5,448 nt of DNA from Nitrososphaerales archaeon (lineage in GTDB: Archaea; Thermoproteota; Nitrososphaeria; Nitrososphaerales; CADDZS01): positions 1 to 5,448 of the forward strand of contig JASHXQ010000003.1 of the NCBI GenBank assembly GCA_030043455.1, in the 5' to 3' direction. The notes under the pieces were generated by a model that saw nothing but the letters and a program-made list of their open reading frames with translations, was not told where the DNA came from and did not search any database. The position numbers and the translations under genes were made by a program. How positions within the stretch are numbered: the first letter of the stretch is position 1; the number at the start of each line of letters is the position of its first letter. Below are positions 1 through 4,013 of this stretch, piece after piece.

Positions 1-65
1 TGCCCACCAACTGGCTGCAGGCATTTTTTCTGGGCTATTTCAGCCCGGAGGCGTTGGGACACCAT
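1..65 (-). CDS. Possible start of a minus-strand gene leaving the left edge (weak)
   Basis: On the minus strand an ATG at 65-63, followed at once by a GTG codon, opens a frame that runs to the window edge without a stop. The visible 21 residues begin MVSQRLRAEIAQKK and are not recognisable. Support is positional: the AT-rich element CAATATATC on the minus strand (about 92-82) is centred some 22-27 bases upstream, the spacing of an archaeal TATA box to a leaderless start. Against it, the plus strand is also open here in all three frames, to stops at 71, 81 and 175, so a plus-strand gene ending in this stretch is equally possible. A stem of seven pairs (30-36 with 42-48, one G-U) lies inside the region. 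I would treat this as a hint only. Confidence 0.2.
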   Translation of the reverse strand, partial: MVSQRLRAEIAQKKCLQPVGG

Positions 66-201
66 CATCATAGATCCATCTAGATATATTGTGGAGTTTC
101 GCAAAGTGGAGCGAATTCATCACTCAGACGAAGGAGCCACACTTCCAAATAATATGGTAAATAGAAACTCTTTCTAGTCGAGCGCGGTCTTTTCCTAATT
201 C
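66..201. other. Intergenic stretch upstream of the small membrane protein
   Basis: No convincing gene is visible. It is AT-rich around 145-165 (AAATAATATGG and GGTAAATAG), which could supply a TATA box for the gene starting at 202. The better placed element, AAATAG near 159-164, would put transcription near 189 and leave a leader of about 13 bases. In the frame of the downstream gene there are stops at 175-177 (TAG) and 196-198 (TAA), so that gene cannot begin further upstream than 202. Confidence 0.4.
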
Positions 202-561
202 GTGCTGAGATACGAGGAGCAGAAGACTAGAAGGTTCGAAGATCTCAGCAGATTATTCTTCCTTTCGTTTTTCTTCAGCTTGGCAGCTAATTCACTAACC
301 ACAATATTGACTTTAGCTTACGTGGTCGTGGGTTGGGGATCAGAACTAAATCCCGTCATGACAGTTGAACTTAGGGCGTTTGGAATCTGGGTAATTCCCC
401 TCCACGTCATCGCCATCATCGCATACTACGCACTGTTCTATTTTACGATGAAGCATACAGTAATGACTAAAGGCAGATACAGACTGTGGTGTCTAGTGCT
501 GATCTTGATTCCCATTCTCTCGTCGTTTGATCTTGCTTTCGATGCGAGAAGCGCCCTCTAA
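202..561 (+). CDS. Small three-helix membrane protein, DUF5658-like
   Basis: The protein has 119 residues. A charged N-terminus (residues 4-17) is followed by hydrophobic segments at about 19-43, 60-82 and 94-108, so it should be an integral membrane protein with three helices. Asn30 in the first helix, followed by GSELNPVM at 46-53, resembles the small archaeal and bacterial DUF5658-type proteins, in which an Asn-containing first helix leads to a G-x-ELNP turn. The biochemical role of that group is unknown and I infer none. The GTG at 202 is the first possible start after in-frame stops, and the first ATG comes only at residue 53, after helix 1. No clear SD precedes it. It stands alone, converging on the protease gene across a hairpin at 575-595. 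It could also be an unrelated short membrane protein carrying the same turn. Confidence 0.7.
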   Translation: MLRYEEQKTRRFEDLSRLFFLSFFFSLAANSLTTILTLAYVVVGWGSELNPVMTVELRAFGIWVIPLHVIAIIAYYALFYFTMKHTVMTKGRYRLWCLVLILIPILSSFDLAFDARSAL

Positions 562-574
562 GGTAGAGGGAGAG

Positions 575-595
575 AAGAGGAACGATACTCCTCTT
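575..595. terminator. Hairpin between convergent genes
   Basis: AAGAGGA at 575-581 and TCCTCTT at 589-595 form a perfect 7-bp inverted repeat around a 7-base loop. It lies between the stop of the small membrane protein (559-561) and the protease, and its right arm overlaps the protease stop codon (596-594). Because it is symmetric it could act for both directions. No strong T-run follows on either strand, so a terminator role is inferred from position. Confidence 0.4.
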
Positions 596-1571
596 AATCC
601 CTTCGTTGATAGTTTTGCAGTTGCATGGGAACTTCTGCGAGACGCAATGACGTCTCCCGTTTGGCGCCCATCCTGAGGTACTGCACTTTAACCACGCTTC
701 CCACTTCGAACTTGGAAAGTGCGAGCAAGAGATCCTTCATCTGCCTCACTTCGATGTCTCCGATCTGGACGATCACATCACCCGTCCGGAATCCAGCCTC
801 AAATGCAGGTCCCTCTCTTGACAGTTCGGCAACCAGTACTCCTGTCTCAGTCTGGAGATTATACCGCCTAGCTAGTTGAGGTGTGAGACTCACTCCTGAA
901 ATTCCCAGCCACGGTCTGATTACTCTTCCCTTCTCGAAGATCTGCTGAACGACTCGTTTAACCGCATTGATCGGAATCGCGAAACCTACTCCCTGTGCAA
1001 AGGGAATCATCGCAGTGTTGATTCCAACCACGTGTCCGTTGATATCCGCGAGTGGCCCTCCGGAATTGCCTGGATTGATGGCCGCGTCAGTCTGTATCAG
1101 ACCCTCGAAGATGAATTCAGCCCAAGGCAGTGGTCGCCCAAGAGCTCCAATCACTCCCAGGGACGCTGTGGATCCACCAGGAAGTCCGAGAGTGTTTCCT
1201 ATAGCGAGGGCAAACTGCCCCACCTTTAGGGCGTCAGAATCTGCGAGAGTGGCCGCAGGCAGAGGCGCGTCGTTGCGTACTCTAATAAGCGCTACATCCG
1301 TCGAAGCGTCCGAACCCACAACTTCACCCTCAAAACTCCGACCATCTCGGAGATGGATCTGTACCCGGGAAGCTCCGTCAATCACGTGGTTGTTGGTGAC
1401 GATGTACCCGTTCGAGTCGATGATAACTCCAGAACCTTGACCCTCCAGAGGTACGACACCACCCATCCGCGGGTTTCTCGCAAGACGCATGCTGTCGATG
1501 GCTACAACGCTGTCGTTCAGTCTCTCAATGGAAGCAACAAGCTGGTCCTGTAACTCAAATGCAGATACCAC
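594..1571 (-). CDS. HtrA/Deg-family trypsin-like serine protease with one PDZ domain, no signal peptide
   Basis: The 325-residue protein has an intact chymotrypsin-fold protease domain at about 12-212 and a PDZ domain at about 222-312. The catalytic triad is visible: His62 in TNNHVI, Asp92 in DVALI, and Ser170 in NPGNSGGPL. The stretch QGVGFAIPI at 193-201 is typical of HtrA. In the PDZ domain WLGI (221-224) and AGFRTGDVI (259-267) are standard. HtrA proteins degrade or chaperone damaged proteins, and the PDZ domain usually recognises exposed C-termini or allosteric peptides. Most bacterial members are exported, but this one begins directly with a soluble amphipathic segment and has no hydrophobic leader, so it is probably cytosolic. 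The GTG start at 1571 abuts the TAG of the upstream PPOX gene and is preceded by a good SD (1578-1586), implying co-translation. Substrates are unknown. Confidence 0.95.
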   Translation of the reverse strand: MVSAFELQDQLVASIERLNDSVVAIDSMRLARNPRMGGVVPLEGQGSGVIIDSNGYIVTNNHVIDGASRVQIHLRDGRSFEGEVVGSDASTDVALIRVRNDAPLPAATLADSDALKVGQFALAIGNTLGLPGGSTASLGVIGALGRPLPWAEFIFEGLIQTDAAINPGNSGGPLADINGHVVGINTAMIPFAQGVGFAIPINAVKRVVQQIFEKGRVIRPWLGISGVSLTPQLARRYNLQTETGVLVAELSREGPAFEAGFRTGDVIVQIGDIEVRQMKDLLLALSKFEVGSVVKVQYLRMGAKRETSLRLAEVPMQLQNYQRRD

Positions 1572-1976
1572 CTAGTCATCACCCCCAACTCTTGCTGGTG
1601 GAACCAGCCCCCAGCTGATCTTCCTCTCCGGTGCCACCACGACGTAGACACCGTTTTCGTTTTCCATAACTTGCGCTTTGCCTCTTACTTCGATTCCTCG
1701 GGGCCGCCAAGGGCGAACTGACTCTAGATCGTCAATGACCAGCGCAACCTTGCCGTTACCCACAATGTTCCGGAACTTCAGGCTCTGTTTCAGGTTCCAC
1801 CCACTAAAGTAAAAGTGGCTCCCGTCGAACTCAAAAGTGACCGGGACGACGTGAGGTTGATTTCCTGAAGATGAAGTAGCGAGTCTCGCCAGTTTGCTTT
1901 GGCCAAGGAACTCGACCTCTTCATCTGCGAAGGAAACCCTCGATTTCTTCTTCATCTCAAGTTCCAATTCGATCAC
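1572..1976 (-). CDS. Pyridoxamine 5'-phosphate oxidase-like (PPOX) split-barrel protein, probably F420- or flavin-dependent
   Basis: This 134-residue protein matches small PPOX-fold proteins. LARLATSSSGNQPHVVPVTF at 29-48 is the usual first strand pair, with the Gly-x-Pro-His-x-Val-Pro core. KFRNI (67-71) and KVALVIDDL (76-84) lie around the phosphate/cofactor site, and PWRPRGIEVRGKA (89-101) is characteristic of the F420-dependent PPOX subgroup. Members bind FMN or F420 and reduce or sequester small molecules; the substrate here cannot be read from sequence. The start is either GTG 1976, about 30 bp from the TATA element at 2004-2009 and hence nearly leaderless, or ATG 1955 (residue 8), which lacks an SD and would give 127 residues. 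I prefer GTG because of the promoter spacing. The gene is first in a two-gene operon with the HtrA protease and is divergent from an HxlR regulator. Confidence 0.88.
   Translation of the reverse strand: MIELELEMKKKSRVSFADEEVEFLGQSKLARLATSSSGNQPHVVPVTFEFDGSHFYFSGWNLKQSLKFRNIVGNGKVALVIDDLESVRPWRPRGIEVRGKAQVMENENGVYVVVAPERKISWGLVPPARVGGDD
1578..1586 (-). promoter_or_regulatory. Shine-Dalgarno of the protease inside the end of the PPOX gene
   Basis: The minus strand reads GGGGGTGAT, which matches the anti-SD-complementary GGTGAT exactly. It lies 6 bases before the GTG start at 1571 and within the final codons of the PPOX gene. Together with the abutting TAG-GTG this supports GTG 1571 as the true protease start and suggests translational coupling. 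Confidence 0.7.
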
Positions 1977-2002
1977 AAGAAGGAACTATTGTTAGGTCAA
2001 TG

Positions 2003-2009
2003 TTATATA
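2003..2009. promoter_or_regulatory. Shared, near-symmetrical TATA element of a divergent promoter
   Basis: TTATATA on the plus strand reads TATATAA on the minus strand. Counting about 27 bp from its centre puts the minus-strand transcript start near 1979, just ahead of the GTG at 1976 (leaderless or nearly so). The plus-strand start falls near 2033, leaving a leader of about 14 bases ahead of the TTG at 2047. It is the best TATA-like sequence in the 70-bp gap, so one element may serve both the PPOX-HtrA operon and the HxlR gene. Confidence 0.6.
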
Positions 2010-2018
2010 CTAAGTAGT
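2009..2018. promoter_or_regulatory. Short palindrome, candidate operator for the HxlR regulator
   Basis: ACTA-AG-TAGT is a 4+4 inverted repeat directly next to and sharing one base with the TATA element. Dimeric winged-helix regulators such as HxlR proteins bind short dyads near their own promoters. Binding here would block TATA access in both directions. The arms are short, so chance occurrence is a real alternative. Confidence 0.3.
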
Positions 2019-2046
2019 TTCAACTCGCCAAGTAGGTTAATTTTAC

Positions 2047-2403
2047 TTGAGCAAGTTGCAGGAACTTGACCAAGAAACAATTGATGAGTGCAAAATCATC
2101 CACTCTCAGTGGAATGAAATCACAAAAGTATGGACCCTGCCCTTGATCCACTCTCTCGGGCTGGCCCAGCCAGCACGTTTCAACGAACTGAAGCGTCGCA
2201 TTGAAGGCATTAGCGCTACGAGCCTCTCGGAGCGACTATCTGAACTGGAAAAGATTCAGATAATTCAGCGGAAGGTTTTACCCGAAAGTCCCCCCCGAGT
2301 GGAGTACTCCCTTACCCCCAAGGGGGAAGACCTGCACAATCTACTCGAGAAATTCGCGGATTGGGTCAAAAGATGGAACGACCCAAAAAAGAACAATGGC
2401 TAG
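2047..2403 (+). CDS. HxlR-family winged helix-turn-helix transcriptional regulator
   Basis: The 118-residue protein is a single HxlR domain of normal length. VWTLPLIHSL (28-37) corresponds to the family's KWT-x-x-IL helix. RFNELKRRIEGISATSLSERLSELE (44-68) is the helix-turn-helix with the typical GIS turn. RVEYSLTPKGEDL (84-96) is the wing and the start of the C-terminal helix, which ends in FADWVKRW (103-110). HxlR proteins are dimeric DNA-binding regulators, several of which sense electrophiles or oxidants through an N-terminal cysteine; here Cys15 is the only cysteine. The family's usual Gly-Lys before the Trp is Thr-Lys-Val here. TTG 2047 is the first possible start after an in-frame TAA at 2038, and AGGT at 2034-2037 is a weak SD. 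Divergence from the PPOX-HtrA operon suggests it controls that operon and itself. Its stop overlaps that of the convergent membrane-protein gene. Confidence 0.92.
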   Translation: MSKLQELDQETIDECKIIHSQWNEITKVWTLPLIHSLGLAQPARFNELKRRIEGISATSLSERLSELEKIQIIQRKVLPESPPRVEYSLTPKGEDLHNLLEKFADWVKRWNDPKKNNG

Positions 2404-2918
2404 ACGGTAGCGCCGATTACCATCAAGATTAGTGCAAGAGCGAGCAGCCCAGACACCGCCCCTGCGGTCATTCTCATTCGCACCTGCATTTGGGGAATCC
2501 CGGCTGGCATCGCGCCAGTTGACTGGTCTTCACCCTTGGAGCTCTTGAGAGTTTTCACGAGTTTGTTTGCAGTAGGGTAAACCACGCCCAAAGCCAGAGC
2601 ATAAGAAATCAAGCCCACGATGGCACCTACCGCGATAAACGCCGTTCCCAGAGAACTGGGTGCATATCCAGTGGCTACCCTCGTCTCGTATCCAAAGAGA
2701 AGAATTCCTGCTACGACTGCGCCTGTGGCAACACCCACTGTAAATCGCGCCAGACGGGGGAGAGCTGCAATGAGAAACTCTGCGCGAGAACTGGCCGAAA
2801 TTTGGGCGAGTGAGGGGAAGAGGATGCTGGAAGTGAGTGCAGCAGCTCCTGCCCAGAGAGCGATAAACGCAATGTGAGCAACAAGTAGAATAATTACGAT
2901 TATTTCAGCCGAAGACAT
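2400..2918 (-). CDS. Four-helix membrane protein, CopD/DUF2269-like
   Basis: The protein has 172 residues with hydrophobic helices at about 5-36, 58-77, 90-114 and 150-171. A polar loop at 120-148 (TLKSSKGEDQSTG) precedes the last helix. His15 in LLVAHIAFIALWAGAAALTS resembles the first helix of CopD- and DUF2269-like proteins, where a conserved His and Trp-x-Gly sit in the membrane; in some members the His ligates a metal or haem. No substrate can be named. The ATG at 2918 has no SD, but CAATATAGTG on the minus strand (2950-2941) lies about 27 bp upstream, consistent with a leaderless mRNA. It is convergent with the HxlR gene, sharing a 4-base CTAG that supplies TAG on both strands, and divergent from the RHH-like gene. 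Membership in this superfamily is a moderate-confidence call; membrane location is secure. Confidence 0.75.
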   Translation of the reverse strand: MSSAEIIVIILLVAHIAFIALWAGAAALTSSILFPSLAQISASSRAEFLIAALPRLARFTVGVATGAVVAGILLFGYETRVATGYAPSSLGTAFIAVGAIVGLISYALALGVVYPTANKLVKTLKSSKGEDQSTGAMPAGIPQMQVRMRMTAGAVSGLLALALILMVIGATV

Positions 2919-2940
2919 TGGATCCGCCCATTTGAATCGG

Positions 2941-2950
2941 CACTATATTG
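2941..2950 (-). promoter_or_regulatory. TATA-like box for the four-helix membrane protein
   Basis: The minus strand reads CAATATAGTG, centred about 28 bp before the ATG at 2918. This spacing predicts a leaderless transcript and agrees with the lack of a clear SD. Confidence 0.45.
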
Positions 2951-2985
2951 ATCTTTGCGCATATAATCAGTCCAGAAACAGTAAA

Positions 2986-2994
2986 TGCTATAAG
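2986..2994 (+). promoter_or_regulatory. TATA-like box for the RHH-dUTPase operon
   Basis: TGCTATAAG, preceded by A-rich bases at 2979-2985, is centred about 25-26 bp before the ATG at 3016. This supports 3016 as a leaderless start rather than the earlier TTG at 2932, which would lie upstream of the box. A second AT-rich element (CATATAATC, 2960-2968) is further away. Confidence 0.5.
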
Positions 2995-2999
2995 CCGTC

Positions 3000-3013
3000 C
3001 TGTAATTTTACAG
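3000..3013. promoter_or_regulatory. Perfect inverted repeat at the start of the RHH-like gene
   Basis: CTGTAA (3000-3005) and TTACAG (3008-3013) are perfect 6-bp arms around TT. The element ends two bases before the ATG at 3016, between the TATA-like box and the likely transcription start. A dimeric repressor bound here would block initiation; the RHH-like protein encoded just downstream is the obvious candidate. Confidence 0.45.
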
Positions 3014-3015
3014 TA

Positions 3016-3396
3016 ATGAAGAATTTCATGCCGAAGGAAGGCTTTACGGTCATTACTATCACCCAGGCGGCCCACGATAAGGCCAAGCAGAGATACAATC
3101 AGAAAGTCAAATCCGAGAAGCTTACCAAGAGTTTCTCGAAATACGTCAATGATCTAATCATCGAGACGATCGAGGCCGACGAAAATCTTTCCCTGGCAGC
3201 TCCCTATATGCAAAAGATCGGACTGCAGGACAACTCGATCATGATCAAGGACAACAAGATCGGGAGGATTGTGGAAGTTCAGGTCCACGGAAAGGATCTC
3301 ATTTGCATGCTTGATGAAAAGAAAGACTGCGTGCACGTGGGATATGCATGCGCTATCCCCGAAGTCTACCGGATCATTTCCGAGAGACGTCGGTAA
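3016..3396 (+). CDS. Ribbon-helix-helix-like protein with a conserved C-terminal domain, archaeal hypothetical
   Basis: From the ATG at 3016 the protein has 126 residues. FTVITITQ (10-17) is a candidate beta ribbon. It is followed by a basic helix (19-35, AHDKAKQRYNQKVKSEK) and a second helix, SFSKYVNDLIIETIEADE (39-56), the strand-helix-helix order of RHH DNA-binding proteins. The C-terminal half (about 66-122) is predicted beta-rich: SIMIKDNKIGRIVEVQVHG, then the motif DCVHVGYACAIPEVYRI (104-120) with Cys105, His107 and Cys112. From memory this combination recurs in Nitrososphaeria as a conserved protein of unknown function; I cannot verify that here. An earlier TTG at 2932 would add 28 residues of poor quality and start above the TATA-like box. 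It lies 53 bases ahead of the dUTPase and probably shares its transcript. DNA binding is inferred from fold pattern only. Confidence 0.75.
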   Translation: MKNFMPKEGFTVITITQAAHDKAKQRYNQKVKSEKLTKSFSKYVNDLIIETIEADENLSLAAPYMQKIGLQDNSIMIKDNKIGRIVEVQVHGKDLICMLDEKKDCVHVGYACAIPEVYRIISERRR

Positions 3397-3419
3397 GAAC
3401 TCTCTCATCAAAGACTGAA

Positions 3420-3444
3420 ATCCTCTCGGCGCCGCCGAGGGGAT
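3420..3444 (+). promoter_or_regulatory. Strong hairpin covering the dUTPase ribosome binding site
   Basis: Bases 3420-3430 pair with 3434-3444 (11 pairs, one of them G-U) around the 3-base loop GCC. The right arm contains the SD-like GAGGGGATC (3437-3445), which is 4 bases from the ATG at 3450. In RNA the stem is very GC-rich and would hide the SD. No T-run follows, so a simple terminator for the upstream gene is less likely. Confidence 0.6.
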
Positions 3445-3449
3445 CAACG

Positions 3450-3950
3450 ATGTCGAAGATACTCTCGGGAGATGAAATCGATCCTCTTGTAAAGAGAATC
3501 GTTAATGTGGATTCCGGCGAACAAAAACAGCCCGCCGGTTATGATGTGACTGTAAGCAACGTCCAGTCTTTCCCCGAAACCCGGTTTATCTTGGGGATTG
3601 AGAAGGGCGAAAATTCTGTTTTATCTCAGGTTCCATCCGATGGTTCCTTTTTCGATCTGGAACCGGGAGCATACTTTGTTGAACTAAATGAGATTACTAC
3701 TATCCCACCAGATGCGATAGGGATCTTGCTGCCCAGATCTACCCTTCTAAGAAACGGGCTAGATGTAAGAACCGCGCTTTTCGATCCCGGTTATTCGGGT
3801 CAACCAAAGGTCATGCTGGTTTGTCATCGACCGGCCCGCATCCAAAAATTTTCGCGGATCGGGCAGCTGATTATTTTGAAATCGGATCGAGAATTCTCGA
3901 GCAAATATTCTGGCCGGTATCAGGGCGAAAGAGCTGCAATGTCAAAGTAA
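3450..3950 (+). CDS. dUTPase of the dCTP deaminase/dUTPase superfamily
   Basis: The 166-residue protein belongs to the trimeric dUTPase/dCTP deaminase fold, which keeps dUTP out of DNA by hydrolysing it to dUMP and pyrophosphate. Visible motifs are QPAGYDVTV (27-35), LEPGAYFVEL (70-79), LLPRSTLLRNGLDV (93-106, phosphate-binding Arg-Ser-Thr), ALFDPGYSGQ (109-118) with the likely catalytic Asp112, IGQLII (137-142), and the C-terminal SGRYQGE (154-160) that closes over nucleotide. The glutamate that dCTP deaminases need in the strand after GY/WxG is Met122 here, so a monofunctional dUTPase is likelier than a deaminase. The ATG at 3450 is chosen because an SD (3437-3445) precedes it and family homology begins there; an in-frame ATG at 3348 would overlap the RHH-like gene. 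A hairpin covers the SD. dCTP deaminase activity cannot be fully excluded. Confidence 0.9.
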   Translation: MSKILSGDEIDPLVKRIVNVDSGEQKQPAGYDVTVSNVQSFPETRFILGIEKGENSVLSQVPSDGSFFDLEPGAYFVELNEITTIPPDAIGILLPRSTLLRNGLDVRTALFDPGYSGQPKVMLVCHRPARIQKFSRIGQLIILKSDREFSSKYSGRYQGERAAMSK

Positions 3951-3966
3951 ATTCGTCTACCTGGCC

Positions 3967-3995
3967 ACGAGGATACGTTTTTACTGAATCCTCGT
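3967..3995. promoter_or_regulatory. 8-bp inverted repeat between dUTPase and MFS genes
   Basis: ACGAGGAT (3967-3974) and ATCCTCGT (3988-3995) are perfect inverted arms around 13 bases containing TTTTTA. The T-rich centre lies 30-35 bp before the TTG at 4014, near the place for the transporter's TATA box, so the arms may be an operator bracketing it. Alternatively the repeat is a terminator hairpin 16 bases after the dUTPase stop. Confidence 0.45.
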
Positions 3996-4013
3996 ATGCC
4001 CTAGAAAACTCCC

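Noticed and set aside
967..1440. 157-codon open frame on the plus strand opposite the HtrA gene
   Set aside because: It lies antisense to the conserved protease domain, its translation is Pro/Ser/Arg-rich without a recognisable fold, and no promoter or SD precedes it. The other plus-strand frames at 625-879, 1032-1229 and 1353-1553 are likewise shadows.
1572..1574. TAG as a pyrrolysine or read-through codon joining PPOX and HtrA
   Set aside because: Both proteins have normal lengths, and a dedicated SD and start codon serve the second. Nothing in the window suggests amber decoding.
2620..2877. Plus-strand open frame opposite the four-helix membrane protein
   Set aside because: The minus-strand protein has clear transmembrane periodicity and a TATA-spaced ATG; this frame has neither domain nor promoter.
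2932..3015. Extended TTG start for the RHH-like gene
   Set aside because: The added 28 residues are Cys/Asn/Tyr-rich and unlike the rest, and they would cover the TATA-like box and palindrome that fit a leaderless ATG at 3016.
3154..3447. Minus-strand open frame opposite the RHH-like gene and the dUTPase leader
   Set aside because: It is antisense to a conserved-looking protein and crosses the hairpin at 3420-3444; no family resemblance is seen.
3348..3449. Extended ATG start for dUTPase
   Set aside because: It lies inside the RHH-like gene in another frame; dUTPase homology begins at the ATG at 3450, which has an SD.
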